From IMG/VR virus record IMGVR_UViG_3300021197_001375, positions 1-57,858 of that record: a stretch of 57,858 nt of DNA. One strand, given 5' to 3'. The position numbers and the translations under genes were made by a program. Shown piece by piece: positions 15,252-24,000 of this stretch; position 1 is the stretch's first letter; each line of letters starts with the position of its first letter. Under the pieces are notes generated by a model. It worked only from the letters and a program-made list of their open reading frames with translations, was not told the DNA's origin and ran no database searches. This DNA comes from a virus.

Positions 15252-15936
15252 TAGCTTTCTTAAATCCATCTGCTAATGATCCAGTCCAACCATATGATCC
15301 ATGGTGCGTGGTTTTACCATCAACAATTCCATAAAATTTAAAACCAGATTTTCTAATTAAATTACAAAAATTAACATCTTCACCCCACCATGTGCCGTCT
15401 TTACTAAAAGTTGTATCCCAAAAATTATAAAAATATGTATTTGCTTTTTCAGATATAATCTCTTTTTGTTTTATTTTTAAATGTGGATTGTCTTTGATTA
15501 ATTTTTCATAAACTTTTCTATGAATTAAAGTTAACCCTGCAGGTCCAACTTTTAATTCTACAATACCTTTTTCATCTATTTTAATATCCAAAGGATTGTC
15601 AAACTCTACAGAAAATTTAACAACGTTATCTTGTGTTTTTTTTCTGTATGGCACACAGATAGCATCCTTTTGAGCTATGATCATACGCCCTACTACGTCC
15701 GGTTCAAACTCCATATCTGCATCTACAAATAATTGATAATCAAAACCTGATTCTAAAAACATTGCAGTCAATACATTTCTACCATAACCTACGTATGGAC
15801 ATTTGAATGTTCCAATCTCTGCTTTTATTTTTGCAAGAGTAAATTTATTAAATAACTTAACCAATGATAAACAAGTTGATACCTGCATTAAATCATATGT
15901 TGGCATTGATATATAAACACTAGGTGCTTTCGTCAT
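15235..15936 (-). CDS. Family 2-like (GT-A) glycosyltransferase
   Basis: 233 residues. The N-terminus VYISMPTYDLMQVSTCLSL and the nucleotide-sugar and metal site FVDADMEF (DAD) are GT-A type. Later blocks VGPAGLTLIHRKVYEKL, GTWWGEDVNFC and THHGSYGW match phage glycosyltransferases of the kind also found at 28290-29177. Acceptor unknown (virion protein, host surface or DNA). It is embedded in the replication operon, between primase and helicase. Confidence 0.8.
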   Translation of the reverse strand: MTKAPSVYISMPTYDLMQVSTCLSLVKLFNKFTLAKIKAEIGTFKCPYVGYGRNVLTAMFLESGFDYQLFVDADMEFEPDVVGRMIIAQKDAICVPYRKKTQDNVVKFSVEFDNPLDIKIDEKGIVELKVGPAGLTLIHRKVYEKLIKDNPHLKIKQKEIISEKANTYFYNFWDTTFSKDGTWWGEDVNFCNLIRKSGFKFYGIVDGKTTHHGSYGWTGSLADGFKKANGKDQ

Positions 15937-17561
15937 ACTATATTCTCCTTATCTTCTATTTCTATTATTTCTTCTGGTACTTCCTCTTTTTCTAAACCTT
16001 CCTTAGGAAGTTTTAAAACTCGTAATGGTGGAAAAGAGTCTTCGTTATCTCCTTTAGGAAATCTTTTTTGACAATCAAATTCGCCTTTAAAATATTGCTT
16101 AACCATTGTAGCCGTTCGTGCTCGCTCTTGATTCCAATCACCTCGTTTTAATTCATCATAAAATTTATCATATATAAAATAAAAATGTTGGTCTTCGTGT
16201 AAAACAGAACCACTTTTAAACGCAGCGTATGTTCCAGCTTTGGGTCCATTAACATAATTAAATAATTCTTTCTTTAACATATCAATAGGATTTGTCCCTG
16301 CTGGTGGTTGTATTGTTTCCATTGTTGCCCACAATCCATTTAATATATTTTGATATTCTTTTTCTTTTATACTTGGTGGGTATGTAGTTGTATGATCTGC
16401 AATCAAACTACGCATCTGTTTCATTTCATTAAATTGTTTTATACTTTTTGCATGTACTTGAACTATTTTATCTGCAGCTACCTCTACATTAAAAAAATAT
16501 TCATGATCAGGCTTGTACATTATTCTAATTAAACCTGATACAGATGGCCACTGCGAATCAAAGTGACCACCAATACCAAATTTTCTCTTAAGACACGTTC
16601 CCCTCGCGCAATAAGATGAAATAGGTAAATCATTACACTTGAATCCTGCAGTATCTTTTTTCCAATATTTTATTTTTTCTTCTACTTTAGAATCTCCCCA
16701 TACGTCATCATAAACAATATATGCCCTAGCTGCTTCTAAAACTTTTTTACCCCAGTTCTCACTAAATTTTTTTTTAGCAAACACCATGTAGTTATATAAA
16801 AATCTATCTCTTTCATCTTTTAGTTTGTTGCTTGATTCCTGTATCTCTTTGCAAATCATCTGTAAACAAGGAGGGCCGTCAGAAAATTCTTCGGGACCAC
16901 CCGTCAATACTTCTTTTATTTTTTTATTACTTACTTCTTGCAAGCTATCTTTTGTTTGTAAATTAGCCTCTATTACTTTTAAGAAATAATTTAAATCCAT
17001 TTTACTGCCATCAAGTTTAAATGCTTTTCTATCTTCACTATTAAAGTAAGGTAAGTTTATAAAACTACCTGTAGTTCGTTCGCCATTTTGATTTTTACCT
17101 AACGTTGTTTGTTTAGGAAATATTTCTGTTTTAGCTGGTAGACCAAATAAAAATAATAGATTAGATAAAAATTCTCTAATTAAAGATGCAGGTACTTTTT
17201 CTTTTGTAAAAACATATATGTGTAGTCCACCACTTTTAGATTCTATAGGTACGACTGGTAAATTTTTAGACTCAATAACTTTTAAATATTTTTGTAAATT
17301 AAATTTTTCATAATCATCTGGATCGATATCTATTGCACCAAAACTAGCATTACCTTCATCATCACAAGCTTGTAATCCTATTGATTTTTTACCTTTTAAA
17401 TGATCTTCGTAATCTCTTTCTGTTATATTTCTTTTAGCCCAACCATAATCTCCAGGATCAAATTTTAATTTGTTAGTCTTAGGGTCATGGTATCCGTTAT
17501 GTACATTACAGAAACCAAAATCTCTTTTTAATCCGCTAAAATATTTTTCAAAATCTTTCAT
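15933..17561 (-). CDS. Archaeo-eukaryotic-type primase (AEP/primase-polymerase)
   Basis: 542 residues. The AEP catalytic core is visible: FGAIDIDPDDY (D78, D80), ESKSGGLHIYVF (S110, H114) and TGSFINLPYF. The mid region LPISSYCARGTCLKRKFG may bind zinc. The second half shows no motif; it may be the helical or helicase-loading part. The family makes primers or polymerises. It probably replaces the DnaG/T7 gp4-type primase, which is absent here. Starts 8 bases after a strong hairpin. Confidence 0.82.
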   Translation of the reverse strand: MKDFEKYFSGLKRDFGFCNVHNGYHDPKTNKLKFDPGDYGWAKRNITERDYEDHLKGKKSIGLQACDDEGNASFGAIDIDPDDYEKFNLQKYLKVIESKNLPVVPIESKSGGLHIYVFTKEKVPASLIREFLSNLLFLFGLPAKTEIFPKQTTLGKNQNGERTTGSFINLPYFNSEDRKAFKLDGSKMDLNYFLKVIEANLQTKDSLQEVSNKKIKEVLTGGPEEFSDGPPCLQMICKEIQESSNKLKDERDRFLYNYMVFAKKKFSENWGKKVLEAARAYIVYDDVWGDSKVEEKIKYWKKDTAGFKCNDLPISSYCARGTCLKRKFGIGGHFDSQWPSVSGLIRIMYKPDHEYFFNVEVAADKIVQVHAKSIKQFNEMKQMRSLIADHTTTYPPSIKEKEYQNILNGLWATMETIQPPAGTNPIDMLKKELFNYVNGPKAGTYAAFKSGSVLHEDQHFYFIYDKFYDELKRGDWNQERARTATMVKQYFKGEFDCQKRFPKGDNEDSFPPLRVLKLPKEGLEKEEVPEEIIEIEDKENIV

Positions 17562-17568
17562 AATAAAT

Positions 17569-17624
17569 CAGGGCGCTTCTACTCTCGCTTCAGCGCCCTG
17601 CTTGCAAGTGTACTTAACAAGTAC
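17569..17624 (-). promoter_or_regulatory. Hairpins in the leader of the primase gene
   Basis: CAGGGCGCT (17569-17577) pairs perfectly with AGCGCCCTG (17592-17600) around a 14-base loop. On the mRNA strand the loop carries GAGAG, and the stem ends 8 bases before the primase ATG, which has no other ribosome site. A second small hairpin GTACTT-AAC-AAGTAC is at 17610-17624. Could be translational control or attenuation. Confidence 0.55.
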
Positions 17625-17628
17625 TCGG

Positions 17629-18399
17629 TTATACAATGTCTCCAGTATTTTTAGATGCTTCGTATTTTGGTTTTGCTGCACCTTTAGATACTGATTTCTG
17701 AAGTTGTTGTGCAACTTCATATACTTCAGCATCTTGTTTTTTACTGACATCAAGATTTCTAACTCTTGATGGTTTGTAGACATGCCAGCTTTTACTACCT
17801 GCTGTCTTACCCATAGTTTTTAAATTATAAACTGCTGAGTATGCAGCTGGATTAAAAGAACCCTCTGAATCTGAGAATCTAAGATTCTTAATCAGATTAT
17901 TAAGTTCTCTTGCTGGTGTAAGATTAGAAGATCTCATAGCCATTACTGCAGGTCTTGTCTCTCCATCTACTAACGCTAGTACATAGAAGTATGCAGTCTT
18001 TTCTACATAGTTACCATTTGGTAATCTATATCTTCCATTTCTTTCTTCAACAGCATCTGCTGGAATCTCTAAATGAGTTCCGACTGGAGCTGAAACACTA
18101 TCGCCTCTCTCCTGCCATTCAGGGTATCTAGTTTGTGAATGTGCAACAACCACATCTAGTCCCTTGTTTCCATCAATAAGTTGCGTGAAGCCTGCTGCAT
18201 ATATCATGCCAGGTTTAGCACCATCAACGTACTTTGGATCTCTCTCATTACATTCTGGTGAAAGTTGATGAAGAATTTTTAAGATCGGAGTTGATACATC
18301 GTCTGATCTAATTTCTTCAGTTCCTTTGCCACCATCTGCTCTAAGATTAATAGTTGCAAGTGATCCTGCACTATTTTTTTTTACTACTTCTTTATCCAT
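17629..18399 (-). CDS. Early protein, candidate ssDNA-binding protein
   Basis: 256 residues; GGAG ribosome site seven bases before ATG. Opens with NLRADGGKGTEEIRSDD, then a beta-rich body (LDVVVAHSQTRYPEWQERG, EKTAYFYVLALVDGE) and a basic C-terminal region. The position (before primase) and size are those of a phage SSB, and the body resembles proteins annotated that way, but no diagnostic motif or acidic tail is visible. Shares a 13-base leader motif with the next upstream gene. Confidence 0.45.
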   Translation of the reverse strand: MDKEVVKKNSAGSLATINLRADGGKGTEEIRSDDVSTPILKILHQLSPECNERDPKYVDGAKPGMIYAAGFTQLIDGNKGLDVVVAHSQTRYPEWQERGDSVSAPVGTHLEIPADAVEERNGRYRLPNGNYVEKTAYFYVLALVDGETRPAVMAMRSSNLTPARELNNLIKNLRFSDSEGSFNPAAYSAVYNLKTMGKTAGSKSWHVYKPSRVRNLDVSKKQDAEVYEVAQQLQKSVSKGAAKPKYEASKNTGDIV

Positions 18400-18413
18400 A
18401 TTTACTCCTTAAT

Positions 18414-18426
18414 GTTTGTTAGTTTA
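18414..18426 (-). repeat. 13-base leader motif, copy 1
   Basis: GTTTGTTAGTTTA on the plus strand (TAAACTAACAAAC in the mRNA), five bases before the GGAG of the 256-residue gene. Exact copy at 18997-19009 in the same position before the 182-residue gene. Confidence 0.7.
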
Positions 18427-18431
18427 GTAGT

Positions 18432-18980
18432 TTAATTTTTGGTTTTTATTTCCGTTTGATTTCCTTCAAACGTATTGAACAACTCTGCAGGTATACTGCC
18501 ACCTCTTTGATGATAGTCCCGCAAAGTTGTTCTAAGGGTTCCGGCATGAACTGCAATTTTCCGATCGGGCTCATAACCTTGTCCTCGTGCAAGTAGAGCA
18601 TATTGCTCCGCTTGGTTGTCTTCGTTAAGACCAAACTTAACTGTGATTTCATTTTTCACAATTGCGCCTAGTCCATTGTCTCGAAGCCATTTATGTGCAT
18701 CTTCTTTTTTACTAGTAATAATAGAAGCACCAAATACATCTTTGACGGATATTTCTGATCCGTCTTTTAATTTTAATGTTTTGAGATTTAACTGACTCAT
18801 TAAGTCAGGTATAATTATATTAGAATAATATTTTTCTCTTTCTTTTAATTCTTTCAGTTTTGTTTCTTGATTAATAACTTCTTGTTTTATTTCTTGAAGC
18901 GTATTAATTTCATTTGAGAGTTCGTCGGGATTTAAGTTTGACACCTGATTCGGTGCATCTTTTCTTAGGTCGATGGTCAT
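18432..18980 (-). CDS. Early coiled-coil protein, unknown
   Basis: 182 residues from ATG 18980, chosen because GGAG lies seven bases before it (an ATG at 18992 carries that ribosome site in its own codons). A coiled coil (NEINTLQEIKQEVINQETKLKE) precedes a globular part (KTLKLKDGSEISVKDVFG, DRKIAVHAGTLRTTLRDYH). First gene behind the strong promoter at 19037-19064, so made early. No family recognised; an inhibitor of a host enzyme is only a guess. Confidence 0.55.
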   Translation of the reverse strand: MTIDLRKDAPNQVSNLNPDELSNEINTLQEIKQEVINQETKLKELKEREKYYSNIIIPDLMSQLNLKTLKLKDGSEISVKDVFGASIITSKKEDAHKWLRDNGLGAIVKNEITVKFGLNEDNQAEQYALLARGQGYEPDRKIAVHAGTLRTTLRDYHQRGGSIPAELFNTFEGNQTEIKTKN

Positions 18981-18996
18981 ATCTTTCTCCATATAG

Positions 18997-19009
18997 GTTT
19001 GTTAGTTTA
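18997..19009 (-). repeat. 13-base leader motif, copy 2
   Basis: Exact second copy of GTTTGTTAGTTTA, six bases before the GGAG of the 182-residue gene, within the leader of the replication-module transcript. Confidence 0.7.
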
Positions 19010-19036
19010 ATAATTAATAATAATATCGCACTTACC

Positions 19037-19064
19037 TATATAGAGATTTAATAAGTTGTGTCAA
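19037..19064 (-). promoter_or_regulatory. Leftward promoter of the replication module
   Basis: TTGACA (19064-19059) and TATATA (19042-19037) 16 bases apart, with TATAGG also at 18. It reads into the 182-residue gene and the whole replication operon. Confidence 0.7.
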
Positions 19065-19070
19065 CTTATT
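19050..19070. promoter_or_regulatory. 21-bp palindromic operator over the -35 box
   Basis: AATAAGTTG-TGT-CAACTTATT: perfect 9-bp arms with a 3-base centre, and the TTGACA box lies inside it. The size and position are those of a repressor operator. Confidence 0.65.
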
Positions 19071-19401
19071 TTTGATAAATATTTATTTCGATTGGATAAT
19101 AAGTTTTTTCTTGACGGTCCCATTTTAATAACTTGTACTTACCATTAGTTGTGTCTGAAACTAAAGAACATACTACACCTATGATAGCAGGGTCACCTGA
19201 CAATAAAAGATAGTCTTCTTCAGTATAGTTTTTTAGAAGTGTTCTAAGTTTCATAACTAAAGGACCTGGTGAATGAATCATTTGTGAAAATTCTGGAAGT
19301 AATGACACAATATCACCATATTTCTGTGCGCCTACAATATTATATTTAGGCTCACCTTTACCGGTTCCTGGAATGTCTTGTATTAAATAAACTTTGCTCA
19401 T
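19066..19401 (-). CDS. Small conserved-looking early protein (VYLIQDIPGTGKG)
   Basis: 111 residues from ATG 19401; ATG 19419 adds six residues and would be leaderless behind a TATATA box. Starts MSKVYLIQDIPGTGKGEPKYN, then EEDYLLLSGDPAIIGVVCSLVSD and YKLLKWDRQEKTYYPIEINI. I recall this as a recurrent short phage protein of unknown function; GTGKG is not a full P-loop. Transcribed away from the SNF2 gene, which starts 51 bases to the right. Confidence 0.6.
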   Translation of the reverse strand: MSKVYLIQDIPGTGKGEPKYNIVGAQKYGDIVSLLPEFSQMIHSPGPLVMKLRTLLKNYTEEDYLLLSGDPAIIGVVCSLVSDTTNGKYKLLKWDRQEKTYYPIEINIYQK

Positions 19402-19429
19402 TGACTTTTTTACTTTCATACAATATATA
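19401..19429 (+). promoter_or_regulatory. Rightward promoter of the SNF2-like helicase gene
   Basis: TTGACT (19401-19406), 17 bases, TATATA (19424-19429); ATG at 19453. It overlaps the start region of the divergent gene. Confidence 0.65.
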
Positions 19430-19452
19430 ACAATTAGAAAGCAAAAGTAAAC

Positions 19453-20892
19453 ATGAATTATAAATTTAAAACTAAGCCTTATCAGCATCAGTTAAGAGCT
19501 TTAGAACGTTCTTGGGACAAAGAATACTTTGCCTATTTTATGGAAATGGGTACAGGTAAATCTAAAGTATTAATAGATAATGCATCTATGTTGTATGATA
19601 AAGGTGATATAAATGGTCTATTATTGATAGCACCTAAAGGTGTTTATAAAAATTGGTATAAGAATGAAATACCTACCCATATGGTAGATCATATAGAAAA
19701 AAAAGTTGTTCTTTGGGAAACCTCTAATAGCAGTGCAGAACAAATTAAAAAATTAAATAGTTTATTTTCAACTGGAACTGATTTTCATATTTTAATTATG
19801 AATGTAGAAGCTCTTTCATATCCAAAAGCTACAGAGTTTGCTAGACGTTTTTTAAGTTCTCACAAAGCTATGATGGCAATTGATGAATCTACAACTATTA
19901 AAACACCCACCGCAAACAGAACTAAAAATATTTTAAGATTAAGACCTTTAACTAAATATAGAAGAATATTAACTGGCTCACCAATAACTAATTCACCCTT
20001 AGATTTATATACACAGGCTGCTTTTTTAGATAGTTATCTTTTAGGCTTTGATTCTTTTTGGGCATATCGTGCTCACTATTGTGTAATGAAAACTATGAAC
20101 TTAGGATCTAGAACTGTATCAGTGCCGGTAGGTCCTAATAAAAGAAACTTACCTGAACTAGAAGAAAAAATAAAAAAATTTAGTGAACGTGTTTTAAAAG
20201 ATGATTGTTTGGATCTTCCTAAAAAAACTTATGTTACTAGAGAAATAGATCTTACAGGTATTCAAAGAAAATTATATAATGAAATGAGAAAATATGCTTT
20301 GTCACAATTAGATGGAAAAGTTTGTTCAACTTCTACAGTAATGGTGCAACTATTAAGATTGCATCAAATATCTTGTGGCTACCATGCAAATGATGACGGA
20401 ACTGTACAAGAATTACCATGCAATAGATTAACAGAGTTAATGGATATTTTATGGGAGCTTTCAGGTAAAGCTGTTATATGGTCTTTTTATCAAAAAGATG
20501 TTGAAAGAATTATACAAGAAATAAAAAAACAATTTGGTGAAGAATCTGTTGTTGATTATTATGGTTTAACTCCTCAAGATGAAAGACAACAAAACATAGA
20601 AAAATTTCAAAACAATCCTAAGTGTAGATTTTTTGTAGGTACAACTCAAACTGGTGGTTATGGTATTACTCTTACCTCTGCTAGCACTATGATATATTAT
20701 TCTAATGGTTACGATTTAGAAAAAAGATTACAGTCAGAAGCTCGTATTGATCGTATTGGTCAAACTAAACCTATGACTTACATTGATCTAGTTGCAGAAG
20801 ATACAATAGATAACAAAGTTCAAAAAGCTTTACGAACTAAAATGAATATAGCTAGTGATGTTATGGGAGAAGAACTTAAACAATGGATATAA
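19453..20892 (+). CDS. SNF2-like superfamily 2 helicase/translocase
   Basis: 479 residues, the only large plus-strand gene. Q-like start YQHQLRALERS, Walker A MEMGTGKSK (33-37), DEST at 144-147 in place of DEAH, LTGSPITNSPLDLYTQ (III), FFVGTTQTGGYGITLTSAS (V) and SEARIDRIGQTKPM (VI). Double-strand DNA translocase by family. Marine phages often carry one in the replication region; it may remodel protein-DNA complexes or forks. Its end overlaps the convergent small gene by 17 bases. Confidence 0.93.
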   Translation: MNYKFKTKPYQHQLRALERSWDKEYFAYFMEMGTGKSKVLIDNASMLYDKGDINGLLLIAPKGVYKNWYKNEIPTHMVDHIEKKVVLWETSNSSAEQIKKLNSLFSTGTDFHILIMNVEALSYPKATEFARRFLSSHKAMMAIDESTTIKTPTANRTKNILRLRPLTKYRRILTGSPITNSPLDLYTQAAFLDSYLLGFDSFWAYRAHYCVMKTMNLGSRTVSVPVGPNKRNLPELEEKIKKFSERVLKDDCLDLPKKTYVTREIDLTGIQRKLYNEMRKYALSQLDGKVCSTSTVMVQLLRLHQISCGYHANDDGTVQELPCNRLTELMDILWELSGKAVIWSFYQKDVERIIQEIKKQFGEESVVDYYGLTPQDERQQNIEKFQNNPKCRFFVGTTQTGGYGITLTSASTMIYYSNGYDLEKRLQSEARIDRIGQTKPMTYIDLVAEDTIDNKVQKALRTKMNIASDVMGEELKQWI

Positions 20893-21076
20893 GCCACTCT
20901 ATTAAAACTAGCGACACAGCCCCCACCGTGCCCAATAATACCCAATAGATCTTGTCTATCTTGCCGCCCAATTCGTGAATTCCTTTGTGCATATGCACAA
21001 TATCTTTTTTAACACCTTTAATATGGCCATAAAGAGATACTATATGCTCTCTAGTAGTTTTAGGTTCTATTGCCAC
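20876..21076 (-). CDS. XhlA-like small membrane protein, possible holin
   Basis: 66 residues from GTG 21076, which shares a base with the preceding TAG. A helical N-terminus (TTREHIVSLYGHIKGVKKDI) leads to one C-terminal membrane helix (IYWVLLGTVGAVSLVLIEWLI). This is the hemolysin XhlA-like design seen in phage lysis cassettes. Its position at the end of the structural operon fits late expression. Confidence 0.6.
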   Translation of the reverse strand: MAIEPKTTREHIVSLYGHIKGVKKDIVHMHKGIHELGGKIDKIYWVLLGTVGAVSLVLIEWLISIV

Positions 21077-24000
21077 TATGTTATTAATCCTCTTTGACGT
21101 AATCTTATTAATTGTTCTTCCGGAGATAATAAAGATTGCTCTATTGGTGTCAATCCTTGTTGTGTCACATTAGGCTGTTGTAATTGTGCTGTTTGTATTA
21201 CCTCTGGATTAGGATTAGCGTTTGCCACTGTTTGAGGTAAAGGTGGTGTTGGTATTTCTGGTATTAAATAATTTTCTAAATTTAAAGGAGCTGATGATTC
21301 TACAAATCCTCCTTCTTCAAAATTAGGTATTTCTTGTGTAAATAATAATGGTGAGTCTAATGATATATTTCTCATGTCAGATACCATTCTTCGTAAAATA
21401 GGTCGCGCTACTACATAAGGATTTACTCCACCAAGATTTCTAGCTATTTCTCTAAATCTTTCTTCAATATCTTCTGATGGGAAATATGGATTAAATCTAC
21501 CTGTTCTTAAATTGTAAAAATTTTTATCTGAAATTTGTCTTTCAGTAAACGCAGTATACAATTGATTAGTTCCTACACCTAAAGTTTCTGCTGCATTAAT
21601 ATCTTTTTTAATGTTTTGCATAACATTAAATCTAGAATTATTAGATTTTGCAAATCTAGTTATAATGTCGTTTACTTCTACAGGTCCACCTTTTAATAAT
21701 CCAAAATAACCACCAGTAAATTCTCTTCTAGATTCTCTAATACCCCTTTGATAATTAGCTATTTTAAATCCCATTGATTTTAATGGATCTATTTTGATAG
21801 GACGTAGTCCCATAAATCCTGCTATTTCTGGACCAACATCTAATAGATCTCCTCTTTTTGTTGGAGTCTCTGTAGCTGCTTGAACTAATCTAATGTATTG
21901 TTTGTATGATGGTGCTAAGGCATTTCCTAAATGTAAAAATCTTATAGCTGCCTTATCACCTGCTGATGTTTGTTCTGTATATAACTGTCTACCGTCCGCA
22001 GTTCTACCACCTCTAATAGTTAAATCTGCTGTTGCTTCTGTCCAAATAGATTCTGCAATAAAAGGATTCATTATTTCTGCACTAGCTTCTCCGATACCAT
22101 TTACAAATCCTGTAAGTAACTGTTCTTCTGTTAACTCACCCTCTTGTATCTGATTAACAACAGTTCTTAATGGTCTACCAATTATGTCATACGCATTACT
22201 GTGACTAAAGTCTATGTATCTTAATTCACCATCTTCATCTTTAATAGGTATCAATGTAGAATTTTTTGACCACTCAGGTACAAATCTTCGTAGTGCATCC
22301 ATTTCATCTTGTGTCACATCATATAAAGCCATAGCTCCCTCAGTTAAAGCTACTGGTACACCTGTGGTAAATGTTGCCATTCCTAATAATCTTGTAAGAC
22401 CTGTTTTATATCTACCAGTTGTTATAGCATTATTTTTAACAACTCTTTCTGTTCCATCTTCTAATATTTCTGTAATACTTGAACCTATATTGCTTCCTTT
22501 AACCCTGATGCCTGGAGCAGGTATGTGTCTCATTTCATTTAAACCCTGTTCTACAATGTTTGTAGTTGTTCTAATCATTTCAGATGGAAACGACATAAAG
22601 TTACCAATCGGTAATAGTCTTGCTGTTCTTACAGCAGAACCAACGAATGCATAGTTAGGCACAGTGTTTTTAACTATGTTAGCTGCCTCTGTTTTTAGTG
22701 CAAAGTCATTTAAGAATTCATCGTAAGTTCCTTTGAATCCATTTTGTTTGGCTCTATTAAATTTTATATTGAGTTCTGACTCAGGTAAATTAATTACATT
22801 TCTATTTACTGGTCTACCATTTACTCTGTAGTTTTTTAATCTTTTTAATTCAACTACATAGTTTGCAATTTTAAACGTGTCGTCCTCTGCAACGTATTTA
22901 CCTTGAGCAAAGTCTCTTACCTTTCTCATGGTGTTCATAAAAGGACTAACAGTTGTATCTATATTTGCAACTTGTTGACCTAATCTTACATCTGTTAATA
23001 AAGCTTTTAAATCTGATATTTGTACCTGTGAGTTTACAACACCTAACTCTAATAATTCTCTATAAGCTTCTTGTGCTTTAGCACTTGGTGGACCAAGTTT
23101 TAATAAACCAGATGTTTCAATACCTTCTTTAAATGCATTTGTGTAAAACTCAGGGTCAAACAACGTACCGTTAGCACCTGCAAAACCAAACGCACTAAAC
23201 ATATTACGTAAGTGTGTAGGTATAGAGAACACAGTTTTTGCTAATTGTGATATTCCTTTTGGAAATAATAATAAGTTTCTATACATCCAACTAACAACAG
23301 CTTCAGCTCCTTCTTTACCTTCACCTCTTACAAAACCTTGAAGACCACTTGCTATGTTGTTTGCATTTTTTAAAGCTTCTGCTATTTCAACAGTTGTATA
23401 TTTACCAGCTGCAGGGTTTATAAACTTACCTGATCCAGGTAGTTCTTTTACAATCTCATCTACCGGCACCATTTTTATACCTGTAGTATTAGATCTTAAT
23501 GCTTGTTCACCTGCTTCTTCACTAGCCCAGAAAAAACCTCTACCCCCTGCTTTTTGTACCTCATTATTTTTTGCAACTACACTAGATAAATAAGCTGTTG
23601 TTCTTGCAACAGAAGATAAGTTTGTCATTGCATTATAAATAGAATATCTTGGATCTGTTACTTCACCAAGTAATTCTCTAATTTCTTTTGGTGGTAATGC
23701 AGTGTCATCAATAACTTGTGCTACAAAATCTGCACCTGGTCTGCCTTCCATAGTTTTAGTTATGTAGTCGTTAAAACCAAGAGCTTTAGGTTTACCTTTG
23801 TTTCTAACTGCATTTAATAAACTTTCAACTTGTACCTTTGCTTCTCTAAAATATTTATCACTGGTTGCTATATCAAAACTTGTATCACCAGCTTCTTTTG
23901 CTATCTGTTCTCTAAAAAATCTTATAGCTGATTCTTTAGCTTCATCAGTAGGTGTGTATCTATTAAAGAGTGTAGAAAAACCTTTTCGTGGTTCTTCAAA

